Positions 11,713 to 23,341 of a stretch of 64,000 bases of DNA are shown in pieces. The position numbers and the translations under genes were made by a program. Source of the stretch: Pseudorasbora parva (lineage: Eukaryota > Chordata > Actinopteri > Cypriniformes > Gobionidae); NCBI RefSeq assembly GCF_024679245.1, contig NC_090188.1, positions 38,473,492 through 38,537,491 of the forward strand. Reading direction: 5' to 3'. The notes beneath the pieces were generated by a model. That model did not search any database, was not told the DNA's origin, and saw only the letters and a program-made list of their open reading frames with translations. Every line of letters begins with the position of its first letter. Position 1 is the stretch's first letter.

Positions 11713-12042
11713 ATGTCACCAAAAAAGTGCGTTTATGGTTGCCAGACCAAGACAGTCCTGTACAGATTGCCAAAAAACCCCGCGTTAAGGCAACAGTGGA
11801 TGGAATTTGCTTTTCTGGATCAGCAACTGAGTTGCGCAAAGGTTTATGTCTGTTCGCTGCATTTCGGTGCCGACTGTTTCATAAACAAGGCCCAGCTCGA
11901 CGCCGGATTTTCCGATCGCCTAATGCTGAAGGATGGAGCAGTCCCAACGATAAAGGTCCCAACGTTAGAACCGCAGGTGGTGAGTGAGACTGCTTCAAAT
12001 GTCTGTGTTTTTGCCTATGCTCATCAAGTAGCCCAAACATGA
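11713..12042 (+). CDS. THAP-domain exon of the transposon
   Basis: The frame begins MSPKKCVYGC at an ATG with A at -3 and encodes a THAP C2CH zinc finger: Cys6 and Cys10 form the first pair and CSLHF supplies the second Cys and the His. The C-terminal AVPTIK matches the AVPTxF box of THAP domains. Sequence after about residue 90 probably reads into an intron, since CAGGTGGTGAGTGAG near 11,976-11,990 offers splice donors. The domain binds DNA, in transposons usually the element ends. The rest of the transposase is missing, so this is probably a non-functional remnant, though the domain itself is intact. Confidence 0.7.
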   Translation: MSPKKCVYGCQTKTVLYRLPKNPALRQQWMEFAFLDQQLSCAKVYVCSLHFGADCFINKAQLDAGFSDRLMLKDGAVPTIKVPTLEPQVVSETASNVCVFAYAHQVAQT

Positions 12043-12309
12043 TCACGTATAGTGAATTGATCAATGGAGCATGCGATGTGTAGTGCGTGTACATTTGTTT
12101 AGCTGGCCACTATTTGTGTAACTTTGTGTTTGTGTATTGTAAAAGCACTCCAAACAACAATTCACAAAGAGTGGGGAAATATGTTGAACTAAATAAGCGC
12201 GCTTCTTCATTCAAATGCGCTACTATTCCATGTCTTTCTATGTAAACACTAGCCTGCCATGCAAAACCAGTCCGCTTACTACAATTGTCTACACAAACCA
12301 CGCGTAACT

Positions 12310-12375
<66 letters not shown>

Positions 12376-12479
12376 ACAACTGCACTTCCCACATGTACAC
12401 CTTCAAAGACAAAAATACGACGATATAATTCAAGTATAAATATGTAAATAACACAAGCCGCTAAGCATATTATATAGTT

Positions 12480-12605
12480 AGTGTATAACTTGTACCACAT
12501 AGAGACGTCCTGCTCTAGTCGTTTTTGCTGCTGCTCCTGTTCAACTGCAGCCTCTGGGTCTGATTCCGGATCATAGATGTATGGCTGTATCTGATTAAAA
12601 GCCAT
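12480..12605 (-). pseudogene. short minus-strand exon-like frame in the Kolobok-like element
   Basis: From an ATG at 12,605 the minus strand reads MAFNQIQPYIYDPESDPEAA, then a Gln/Glu-rich stretch to about 12,490. The QPYxxxPE pattern recalls the start of fish proteins annotated as P2X7-receptor-tail-like that travel with transposons. That link is from memory and weak. The frame then runs into AT-rich DNA and the CA repeat, so only a first exon, at most, is present. Confidence 0.3.
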
Positions 12606-12896
12606 ATTTTTATTTTCAATAAAGTTTTTTCCCGCTGTTAGGGATGACACAGCTTTACGACGCACTCGACTCAACACAATAGCAGCGGCGCGCACACGTC
12701 ATTCTTTAGCTCCGCTCACACGATACGCCCCCACCCGCTCTGCTTTTTTCGGAAAGACTCGGAACAGCGCATCTTTCTTATATAATTATAAAAAAAATAA
12801 AGACTTTTAGGAGATATGCAGGATGCAGTGCTACTCTATAGGTACTCAAGATTGACATGACACTGACTGACACTGAGTGTTTCACCCCCCCTTTAA

Positions 12897-13968
12897 GGCA
12901 GTGGGACACTCACAAGACATGCGATTATTCGCAATCACAAAAGTTTTATTTTTTATATTAAACACCAGTAAAACATTACATTCACGTGCTTTTCTGAAAT
13001 GCGTCTTATGACTGTGTAGCGCACATTAAACAGCAGCTGATTACTGGAATTTATCTTTTGTGTCTGATGGTCTTAAAGTGACAGCAGTCTAATAGTAAAC
13101 TGCCCCTTGTCCTTAAAGGGATATTTCACCAAAAAATTCTGTCATTATTTACTCACACAGTTGCTGGTCCCCATTGACCTTTGAAGTCACTACATTTACA
13201 TTTACATTTACGTTTATGCATTTGACAGACGCTTTTATCCAAGGCCCTATTCGCACGAGACTAGTATTACCTGGTGACCTCTAGTAATCTGTGATAATTG
13301 CGGAGGTTGTCTGTGATCTTAATCCCATGCGAATCTGCCTTGTCTGTAATTTGTAAAGTAAAAATTCCCCTGCAAATGACCTACCATATTTCGCCGAACG
13401 CCGAGGTCCTGTGATAATATTAGTCCCGTGCGAATCGGCATCTCTGTGATTTTGCCAGGATTAGGTGGATCGTATATCATTTTTGCAAGGTTTTTGTTTC
13501 CTGTGCGCATTTCTATCTTTATCTTTCACGAAGAATGAAGTCTCTGTAATAATGCACACTGTTATGAATTTCCCGCACGGATTATACTTTTATTTTAGAA
13601 TGAGTAATTTGGGAGTAAACTAATTGAATGGTGTGTTTAATATTAACATCAATACTATTCTTAATGGAAAACATAACAGAACAGTACAATGACAAGATCT
13701 TTTAAATGGGCGCTTTTACATTTAGCTTTGAAACTGAATCTGCCGCCGTAGTGTTGTCAGTTTCTTACTCGTGATAAATGAAATCTGACTCCTGCCGCTG
13801 GTCTGTGCTCAGTTCAGTTTTTAACTTCATTGGTTAAAATAGCAATTTTCTCACAATTTACAAATATTTGGAAACATTTGGGATATTGTAAGTTCTCAAC
13901 TGAACAAAATATATAACACTGGCCTAGTGGTTTTTGGATATTTTATTGCAAAAATACTACATAATACA
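12897..13968. other. spacer with pieces of dispersed fish repeats
   Basis: Near 13,116-13,165 is a fragment ending ATTCTGTCATTATTTACTCA, part of an abundant cyprinid repeat. Near 13,196-13,243 is CATTTACATTTACATTTACG followed by GACGCTTTTATCC, a repeat tail seen widely in fish. From 13,244 a motif CCCTATTCGCACGAGA and related phrases suggest another DNA element, but I could not find its other end. No gene is recognised. Confidence 0.45.
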
Positions 13969-13969
13969 C

Positions 13970-14225
13970 CTTTAAGTTGCAGGAAATGACTGGTCATCCA
14001 TTTTTTTTTAATATCAGCTATGCATCCCGTTAATCTTGTGAATTGGTCAATTTCGTCATAGCGTGAAGAAATATAGAGCTGAGTATCGTCAGCATAACAA
14101 TGAAAACTAACGCAATGCTTCCTAATGATATCTCCCAGTGGTAGCATGTAGGCCTACAGGGTGAAAAGCAACGGTCCTAACACTGAGCCCTGCGGTACTC
14201 CATACTGAACTTGTGATCGGTGTGA
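13970..14225 (-). pseudogene. L2 LINE reverse transcriptase palm fragment
   Basis: On the minus strand GVPQGSVLGPLLFTL is followed, after an in-frame stop and a small insertion, by MLPLGDIIRKHCVSFHCYADDTQLYI. YADD is the catalytic aspartate box. The frame continues to WMTSHFLQLK and then ends. Neither the upstream fingers nor the downstream thumb is attached, so this is an isolated dead fragment. It is repeated at about 39,627. Confidence 0.75.
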
Positions 14226-15198
14226 CATCTCTTCATTACAAACTGATAACGGTCAGATAAGTATGATTTAAACCATGCTAATACCAACATAATTCCCTCA
14301 GCACTACACTTCCCAGTATGCTCTTTGCTCATCACATCACCACACACTCTCATTTAGTGTCTCATTCAGTTCCCTAGCTCCCGAGCTCGTGAATCAGGAG
14401 CGTAGCCTATATCGTGTACACGAGTTGAGGCACTGGTAAAAGACGCTGAGTGCATCTCAATCAGCTCCCTAGTTCAGTAGTCATGTCTTCTGATTCCCTG
14501 TCATCATCCACTTGGATTCTCCATTCTCCAGCTTGCTTCACCGTCTCATCACCTGCTAGAGGAAAGACAGTATTACTGCCAGATAAGCCTTCAGTGACAT
14601 TTAATCTGCCTCTCATTCTAACCGGTTTGTTACTTATCTGTTTGTGACACCTTTAATGTTAATAGATTTTATTATTGTTATATAGTCACAGGTACATTGT
14701 GTAATAGTCAGTTCCAACTGTTATAATAATGTTTTACTTTGTTTTGCAGCAAGTGCTTTCTTTTATTTTTATATTATAGGTCAATCTTATCTGTTTATTT
14801 TATGTCATTATTAAAGTATTTCATATAGGCCTACTATATTCATTTTTGTACATTTACATGTAGTGTTTTATAAGTTATTTTATTTGTAGTTGATTGTTCT
14901 GCACTTTTGCACATACGTTTTTATTTTATTTTTTATTTTATCAAAAGTATGTATGTGTGTATGTATATTTTCATTTATTGTTATTGTGTTTTTTATTTAA
15001 TATTTTATTTTATTCATTTCATTTATTCAAATAAACTTCAATCAAATCAAAAAGCAATTAAATGGTTAACCTGTTTACTGTAAATGTGATTTTTTTTTTA
15101 CAGTATTATCTGCTGGTTTATTTAGATACATTTCAGTGTAGTTAATATGAATGTTAAGTGGAATAATGAAGGTTTTAGACGCGAATAGTTCCACTGAT

Positions 15199-15247
<49 letters not shown>

Positions 15248-15292
15248 TGAATAATTGTTCAGAAAGAATAAATCTCATATGTATCAAAGAAA
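14226..15292. other. AT-rich spacer with (ATA)n microsatellite
   Basis: No gene is recognised in this stretch. An (AAT)n run lies at about 15,200-15,247. An 83-bp TTTTATTTTATT-rich patch near 14,920 is low-complexity. The open frame at 14,450-14,647 has no recognisable domain. Confidence 0.5.
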
Positions 15293-15766
15293 ACGTCAAA
15301 ATTAAGTTGTTAACTATTCAATAAATGTGTTCAGATCGATGCGCGGTCACGCGCTCTGCTCGTTGTAGTGTTAGTTGCTATGGCGACGCGTGTTATGAAT
15401 TCTGACTCATCTACACGCACCGATCGCGATCTGTTGCTGAGAGAGACGAGGCGAATTCACAAACATTTGCAGAATATTTTCTGTGCGATCTTGAGATTTT
15501 GAAGCTGAGATTCCTGAGACGAGACTTTTATTCTGGAAAAACATCGGAGCATATATCCTTTAACTTTTTTACACAATTATATTTCTGAGTTTTGAGTAGT
15601 TCTTATTATTTCGAAGGATACTTTTGTCTTCTTGTTCTTTTCTTATTTTATGAGTTTCGAGTTTTGTTAATTTTTTTGTTTTTCTTTTCTGAGAGGAGGA
15701 TTTCTGAGGAGAGTGTATTGTGTTGTATTGTATTTTGTTGTGTGTTTTGTATTGTTTTTATTGCAG
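15293..15766 (+). promoter_or_regulatory. putative promoter region of kinase copy 2
   Basis: This is homologous to the copy 1 promoter. X-box GTTGCTATGGCGAC is at 15,374-15,387 and TGACTCA at 15,403-15,409. About ten bases just upstream of the X-box present in copies 1, 3 and 5 (CATATAGTGA) are missing. The putative non-coding donor region reads GAGTAGTTC here, lacking the AACGTT seen in the other copies. The acceptor TTGCAG ends at 15,766. Confidence 0.5.
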
Positions 15767-15777
15767 ATTGGAGGAGG

Positions 15778-18737
15778 ATGTCGATGGCTCATATGATGGC
15801 TGAAGAAGGAGGTGAGGGCTTTAGTTTTTCATTTGTTTATGGGATTTTATGTTATGATGTTGTACAATGATTGACTATATTAATGTGAAGAAAATTGTGT
15901 GAGGTAACTCATTTGATCCCCCAATTTTGCCAGCAAAGTGATCACATGTATTTGATTCCTGAAATCAACTTTTAATTGACCAATGACATTGATATTGATC
16001 ATTATTAAAACATTACTAACTATGTGATGAAATATTCCAGCCTCAGGCCGCTCCAGATCCAGGAGAGCCTCCTTCTCTCAGACGGCTGGTCAGGAGGTTT
16101 GGAGACCCGGTTCTGATGACCGTGATCAGGATCCGCTGCCAGACCCGACCCACACACCGATTCTGGAGCTTCCTTCACATTTAGCAGCTCTGTCTTCTGA
16201 GTTTTCTGTGTCCGCAGGTCCGACTGACAGGAGGAGCGAGTGGCAGAGCGGCAGCCGGCGGAGCCAAGATGATGGACACCCGTCCACTCCATCCAAAAGC
16301 TTTCGCAGAGGTCAGAAAAGGCTTTTATTAATGAAGTTATGGCTCAGTTAACATATAATGTGTTATTGAAAATAGAAAGTTTGAAGATGAAAATGAAGTT
16401 TGATGTTTGAAGTTTGACAATTTGATGTGACTACTGACATTGATTATTAATATTATAAAAAATGTCTTCACCAGGCATCATGTCCACATCATCTTTGTCC
16501 CTCTCTGAGGACATTATAGTGCGGCGGTTCTGTAGAGAGACGTTTAGCCTCAGCAGCAGAGGCTCGTACATCGTCGACTGGAGGTGGAGTGGCGATAGAT
16601 CAGACAGCCGAAACGAACAGGGCAGTTGCAGCGACTGTTCTTTGTCCAGGTCCGACAGCCTGGAAGAGTGGACGTGCCCTCCGCTGCCAGGTCAAGTTCC
16701 CGTCGAGCCAGCGGAGACTTCACATGGCCTTACGGAGGCTTCACCAGTGAACAAGAGCTCAACAGGTGAGACTCAAATAAAGCTGGGCGGTGTAAAGGGT
16801 ACAGCCACAATGAATTAAACTTTACTGGTAACCATTTTAACAGTAAAATGTAAGTCTATTTAATTTCATGATTGCCTAATTTGACGCCAGAGATGTTTGT
16901 AATAATTCAGTTTTGTTTTCTTCATGTCAGAAAAACCTTCAGTATGTAGGAAGAGGAAAGGAGTTGGTCCTTTCCTCAGGAACGCGTGGAAGGCTATGAA
17001 GCGTTCGCTCCTTTGCTGTTGTCTCAGTGCTGTGGATGTTGTGGAGACTTTTGTTCCTCCAGCGGATCTGGAGCCAGAGCCTGATCCTGGTCCATCATCA
17101 CCTGATCCCGATCACGCTGGAGTCAAACCAAATAATGGTCAGTCTGCAGACATTATTTCTCCAACATTGTTCTAAACAGTATTATCGTCTTGTTTGAACT
17201 GACTTTTTTCATATAAAACAAAGGATGTAGCAAACTCATATATTTCTCATATTTTCTTTTTCAGACTCCTTTGAGACTCTCTATCACGTGGGCGAGATGA
17301 TTGGATCCGGAGGATTCGGAAGAGTGTTCAAGGGAACTCGGAAATTTGATGGCAAAAAGGTAAAGCAATCTTGCATCAAAACATATTTATTCAGATGGGT
17401 TAATACTTAGATGCTCAAATCATAAATGTTATGTCCAAAGTCAGGTGGTTGAACACTTTGACTGAACACTTTTTTTTTTTTTTTGCAGGTTGCCATCAAG
17501 CAGATGCGCAAAATTGACAATAATTGTTATCTTGATATTGTAAGTTGGTCTAAAGTTGATTGAGTATTTGTTGTTTAAGTGCTGATTACTGTAGTCAGTA
17601 CACCTGGAGGAAGCATTAGGTGTAAATGTAATAGATCAATAAACCTGGAAAGGCTCTGATGATCGTATCTATAAAGATCAAAGAAAAGTTTTCTTCCGAT
17701 TTTTACCCAGCTAACCTTCTGTCTTCTACTTTCCTCTAGCCTGGCCATCCCGAACCTCTCGTTACAGAAGTGGCGCTGCTGCTTATGATGAGGAAAGAAC
17801 CCATAAGCCCCTACGTCATACAATTATACGACTGGTTTGAACATCCTCGGACATTCAGTCTCATAATGGAGTTCCCTGAACCCTGCGAGAGCTTGCTGGA
17901 CTTCATCATTCGGGATCCTCAACTGGATGAAACTACAGCACGGGTCCTCATGCGACAGGCTGTGCTGGCAGTACAACACTGCATCGAGCATGGCGTCTTT
18001 CATAATGACGTTCATGCACAGAATTTCCTGGTGAAGACAAACACGTTAGAGCTCAAGCTGATAGACTTCGGCTGCGGTCAGCTACTTAGTGCTGATGGCT
18101 ACGAGAGAAAAATATACCGTGGTGAGTATTTTTGGAGTCTGGAAACCTGGATGTAGTGACTTTCTGATTATTTGACGCTTTGAAAAAAATTGCTCAACAA
18201 TGTGCAAATGTGTTGCTTACAGGAATACAGGCTTACTGCCCACCTGAAGTCTTCACAGAATCTCGATTCCACGCCGTCCCAACAAATGTCTGGGCTCTAG
18301 GAGTGTTGTTGTTCGAGATGGTGAACGCACGTTCTCCCTTTGGCAACAGAACGGACATCACACAAGCCAAAGTTACATTTCAGAACTCCAACTTATCCAA
18401 AGGTGAGTGAAAAATATTGACAACATTGATAAACACACACATAAAGCAAAATCTCTGAACAGGAACAGGTAAAGGTGAAGTATGTAAGATTTTTCATGTT
18501 TAAATACGTTGAGTTTATTGTCCATCAGATGCTGTTTTCCAACATTCGTGTCACATGGTCATGACTAACCAGCTTTCTCCTTAATAAATTTGCACAGAAT
18601 GCAGTGATCTGATTAGACAGTGCCTAGCCCGGGATCCAGCGAAACGGCCCACGTTAGAGCAGATGTTACAACATGAATGGATTAGAAATGATCTGGAGAA
18701 GTTCAGGAGAAGATCAGGAGATTTACTCGATCAGTGA
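15778..18737 (+). CDS. PIM-like serine/threonine kinase, copy 2 (unit 1, type B)
   Basis: Nine coding exons give 549 residues: 15778-15811, 16041-16310, 16475-16765, 16931-17137, 17265-17359, 17489-17539, 17740-18121, 18223-18402, 18598-18737. It differs from copy 1 by F16S, A22S, R98S, K188T, M307I and T517A (copy 1 numbering), and by one inserted Asn before the KSSTG sequence at the end of the third exon. That AAC codon makes this the only 549-residue copy. The kinase core, including the HND-V-H catalytic loop, is identical to copy 1 apart from the Ile and Ala changes. The introns carry type B variants, such as a longer intron before exon 3 and a 9-base deletion in the last intron. No disabling change is visible. 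Confidence 0.85.
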
Positions 18738-19490
18738 TTTCAGGTGTGAGGAAGTGTAACAGACAGAGTAGGATTATTATCATTTATCTTCAATTCTGGA
18801 TTATTTGTAGTGCAGTTTAATTTATACAGCGCTTTATACAATACAGATTGTTTCAGAGCGGCTTCACAGTAATAAACAGGAAAATAACACAATCATTGAT
18901 TCAATCGCAAGAATTCGGTTCTGTTGTAAATCAGCTCTAAAAAACCTTCATGAGTTGACATGTTCATCTAATCTTTGTATTGGATAGGAAATACCACTTG
19001 CTGTCCTTGGTGAAGGGCTTGAGCTGGAGACTTGAGCCGAAGCCTGAAGTCTGACCTCGACCTGCCAGAACTCGAGCCGCCACACCAGAGATCAGAGCCG
19101 GCCCACGTCTGAGCAAGAACACGAGAGATCCAAGACATCAACTCATCACAGACACTTTTGCTTTGTTTTAAAAGTAATTTCTGCTAAGACAACCCATCTT
19201 TATTTATGTAGTGTTTTATAAATGACCAATCAATCTCTTCGACGAATTAAACAGGTTTTTACTGAATCCTGCTCCATTTCTGTGTTGCTCCCGTTAAGCC
19301 CAGGAAAGCTGAGGGAAAGGCCCCGCTCAGCCTTGGCTAAATGATTTTACTCGCTCTCTTTGACAAGAGTGTTGTGAGGCAGAGCGGAAGAGGAAAAGCG
19401 ATAAACTCCAAGTATCTTAATGTTTAAGTGCATGCGTAACCAGTTACCAAAAATCAGGGAAAGAGGCAAAATCTAAATTCCTCTCAAAAC
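18738..19490 (+). other. 3' UTR and downstream flank of kinase copy 2
   Basis: AATAAA lies at 18,871-18,876, after the same diverged L2 tail as in copy 1. The flank matches copy 1 until about 19,490, where AAACTCATCAACTG replaces AAACTCAGACCCAG. That point is the right edge of the gene duplicon. A 10-base piece near 19,283 (TAGACTCTGT-like in copies 1 and 3-5) is deleted here. Confidence 0.5.
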
Positions 19491-19494
19491 TCAT

Positions 19495-21560
19495 CAACTG
19501 AAAATGCAAATCGGCCGAGAATTCTGTTTAAGACAATTGATTCAGTGCTAAAGCCCTTACCAGCTCCTTCTTTTGTTTCATCTTGGGAAACGTAAAAAAT
19601 GTTTCGGCGATCAAGGCTTCCTTTAATCCAGCAATATATAATCCCCCCTTGATCTGTTCACCAACCGATTCACTAACTTGTTTTCATCCAGTTATTTGAT
19701 GTCATCCCGTCTCGTCTTTTTAAGGAAGTTTGAAACTTTGAGCCCAGCTGTAACAGCTGTTATTAACGGTTCTCTCACAAATGGAATTGTTCCTGCTAGT
19801 TTTAAACATGCTGTAGTTCACCCTCAGCTTAAGAAACCCCATCTTGACCCATCTACCCTCAACTATTTTACACCCTTCTCCAAGTTTCCTCTTTTTTCTA
19901 AGATCTTAGAGAGAGTCCCGCTTGTCAGTTGAATACCTACATCAGTATATCCAATATTTCTGATACTTTTCAGTCTGGTTTTAGATCAATGCACAGTACA
20001 GAAACTGTCTTGTTGAAGGTCAGCGATGACCTTTTGCAAATCCTCGATACCGGTTCGTACGCAGTGCTTGTGTTGTTGGATTTAAGCGCTGCTTTTGACA
20101 CAATCGACTATAGTAGCGCAGGGCTGGACTGGGGCTAAAATTCGGCTCTGGCATCCCCAGAAGCCGGCCCATGAGTTCCCCGTGAATGTTTTTGCTAGGG
20201 TTGGGGCCTTAAATTGGCGTATATTAATAAAACTAGGACAAGGACAAATAATGATAGATATTATCGCATTTGCAGCAAATGCAGATAAACTTAATATTGC
20301 TTTTTTTGTCACACAGAAATGCCCTTGGCAGTAAAGCACTGATGATTTTGAGGATGCAGTAAAGTAAATTTACTGCTTTTAAATGTTGTGATCATTTAAT
20401 CCCTCTCGTGTCATTCCAAACCTGTATGACTTCTGGGAAACACAAAAGATGTTTTGAAGAATGTTGGCAACCAAGCCATTTTGGTTAGGCTACCATTTGA
20501 ATATTGTATGAACAAAAAAACTGACTCAAATTATTTTATGCTACACAGAAATAAATTCATTTAGGTTTGGAATGACATTAGGGTGAGTAAATGATCACAT
20601 TTTTGGGCTGAACAATCATATTTTTCAAGAGTTATAACACATCATTTCAGTAAGACACTGATATCTATCTTTCATCAGGCTATTAAATTTCATTAAATCT
20701 ATTAAAAAAGGTTAATATAACTTTTAAAGAGGAAAAAAAAAGCTTTGTCCTTAATTCATGGGATCCAGACTTAAAGCTGTTTTATAGACTATAGTTTACC
20801 TGTAGGCCAGTTTCATTTAAATGCAAGATCATGGTAGTCACAGGGTAAAAAACATAGACTGTAAAAATATATATGGTTATATGGTTTCCAAAACTAACCT
20901 ATATAAAACATATATAATAAACTATTATATTTGTAAGTAAAAAAAAAATTAAACACCTGTAGAAAATACGAAAACAGCCTCTATAAAAGTTATTTATATT
21001 CTGCAATATTAATCTATGTTAGTAGCTGCAGAGTAAGTTGTGGTTCTGCTAATAAAGTGAAACGTTTGTGTGTATTGCCGTTTTCCACTTTACCTCGTCA
21101 TGAATAGGCAACACGCTCGCGGCTGTTTTCAGCTGATTCAACACAGAACTGTAATGTTTCCATATCACACAATTGTATAAAACAAAATAAGTCAAAGTGC
21201 CATTCATAGAGCGGTATTTAAACGCAGCATTCGTCAGCAGCGCTGCGTTGTGCGGATATTCGCCTTTTGCACTTCCATGCGCTAAAATAATAAATAAATA
21301 AATAGAAAAAAAGCGCCTAATATGGAGGGGAGGTCTCTCGCGCTTCGGCTTGTCAATTCAGAAGACAAACCAATGGGCCGCTGTCGCTGCATGTTGTCAG
21401 TGGTACAAAAAAACAAAACAAACACATACTGGCCCCAAAGTGCGTCGGCCCACCGGGCAAATGCCCGGTATGCCAGATTACCAGTCCAGCCCTGTGCGTT
21501 ACATCGGTTGGAAATGGTGGTCGGTATCCAGGGTGTCGCCTTGCAGTGGTTGGTCTCAAG
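19495..21560 (+). pseudogene. L2 LINE reverse transcriptase fragment interrupted by a hAT-like element
   Basis: Conceptual translation shows the N-terminal part of an L2 reverse transcriptase. SLTNGIVPASFKHAVVHPQL near 19,770 is followed, after a stop and frameshift at about 19,930, by FQSGFRSMHSTETVLLKVS and LLDLSAAFDTIDYS up to 20,113. The frame resumes at 21,495 as ALHRLEMVVGIQGVALQWL, the next part of the same domain. The two parts are separated by a 1.4-kb hAT-like insertion. Frameshifts and stops mark it as a dead copy. Confidence 0.75.
20119..21494. mobile_element. hAT-like non-autonomous transposon inside the L2 fragment
   Basis: The ends are exact inverted repeats CAGGGCTGGACTGG (20,119-20,132) and CCAGTCCAGCCCTG (21,481-21,494). 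The CAGGG start and the interrupted L2 frame define the limits. The flanking 8 bases do not match cleanly, so the target duplication is eroded. Internally, 20,399-20,612 is another dispersed repeat with inverted phrases (GTCATTCCAAACC and GGTTTGGAATGAC). No transposase is recognised. Confidence 0.65.
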
Positions 21561-21564
21561 GTTA

Positions 21565-22017
21565 TTTTCGTAAACGAAAACTGAAACTAAGACTAAAACT
21601 ATTGGTCAAAAAACATTTTCGTAAACTGAAATAAAATTAAAAAATCAGAATAAATAAAAAACTAAAACTAAACGAAACTAACTACTCTTTCTACAAAACG
21701 AACTGAAATAAAATAATAATTAGCAAAAATAAATATTAGTTTTCGTTATTAATAAGCTCTCTTTAATGTGGTGGAAAATCTGACTGTGGCGGTTGAGGGA
21801 GTGTCTGTATATTGCGCTACTGCGCGTGAAGTGATCTGAGTGACGGACGCGTGCAGACAGGCAACACATCGTTAAAGGAGTACTTCAGCGCTGGGAAGAT
21901 GAATCTGTATTTAAACTGGGTCCTCAATGTAGTAGAAATGTGAAATTATTTTTTAATTTGGTGCCTTCTAGACTGAGAAAAGACAGAAAATGTATTTTTG
22001 TCTCATGGGGATGAAAG
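21565..22017. other. (ACTAAA)-like low-complexity repeat and unassigned sequence
   Basis: About 200 bp of ACTAAAACT/ACGAAAACTGAA-type repeat, then CpG-containing sequence with no recognised gene. Confidence 0.5.
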
Positions 22018-22036
22018 ACTACAATTCCCAGAATGC
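22018..22036 (+). promoter_or_regulatory. ZNF143/THAP11-type SBS motif
   Basis: ACTACAATTCCCAGAATGC matches the long consensus bound by ZNF143 and THAP11 in many vertebrate promoters. It lies 59 bp before the Harbinger-like element. The unit 3 copy is at 60,629-60,647. The stretch is deleted from unit 2. No transcript is evident beside it, so function is inferred only from the motif. Confidence 0.6.
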
Positions 22037-22094
22037 TTCGCTGCCCTATGAGGCCATTCCCAAAGCCACCAACTTGATTACTGTGACTGAGTTA

Positions 22095-22893
<799 letters not shown>

Positions 22894-22896
22894 TTA

Positions 22897-23296
22897 GAGA
22901 AGACACTACAATTAAGAACTGAACGTGTCTGTTCAATATAATGAGTGAGTCACCGCGTGAGTATCACAGCACTGAGCACTAACTGCAGGAGTGAGATAAA
23001 TGAGCTGAATGAGCTCTTGTGACGAGAGCTGAGGTAATCGCGACTACACTCGCGGCATACATTCACAACGCGACTTCAGTCTGGCACGCGTTTCAGTTCA
23101 TGCCTTTGCAAGCTTAACTTTCATAGAAATTAATTTGAGAAGTTAGAAGACTTACATTGCTCACCATAGCTCCGTTTAAATGAGTGCCTGTAGCTGAGCT
23201 GAGCTGTGAGTGTGATCTCCATCCCCCATGCGCAAATTTAAAACATGCGGAAATGGCTCCCTCTGCTGGCTGTAGTCTTTAGCCTTTGGCCAAATG
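22897..23296. other. unclassified sequence downstream of the Harbinger-like element
   Basis: No gene recognised. From about 22,917 the sequence is shared with unit 2 (45,357 onward), which marks the right edge of the unit 2 deletion. Confidence 0.5.
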
Positions 23297-23341
23297 TTCC
23301 TCCTATGATGCAAATATCGTCAATTTGCATCATAGGAGGAA
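23297..23341. repeat. perfect 19-bp inverted repeat with two octamer motifs
   Basis: The arms TTCCTCCTATGATGCAAAT (23,297-23,315) and its exact complement (23,323-23,341) enclose a 7-base loop. Each arm carries ATGCAAAT, the POU-domain octamer, facing outward from the loop in mirror orientation. The same hairpin is conserved in unit 2. Confidence 0.85.

Larger units (their letters stand above)
11348..12892. mobile_element. Kolobok-like TTAA transposon, internally deleted
   Basis: The terminal inverted repeats AGGGGGGGTGAAA and TTTCACCCCCCCT are flanked by TTAA (11,344-11,347; 12,893-12,896). It encodes a THAP zinc-finger exon on the plus strand and a short exon-like frame on the minus strand. 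TTAA target sites plus THAP domains are known for the Kolobok superfamily. At 1.5 kb, without a DDE catalytic core, it is a non-autonomous remnant. It also holds an (AG)n at 11,598-11,622 and a (CA)n at 12,312-12,371. Confidence 0.7.

Noticed and set aside
13244..13570. Repeated phrases such as CCGTGCGAATCGG and ATTCGCACGAGA suggesting another DNA transposon
   Set aside because: Only one convincing end could be found, so no element is called.
14450..14647. 65-codon plus-strand frame
   Set aside because: No domain, no splice signals, and low-complexity neighbours.
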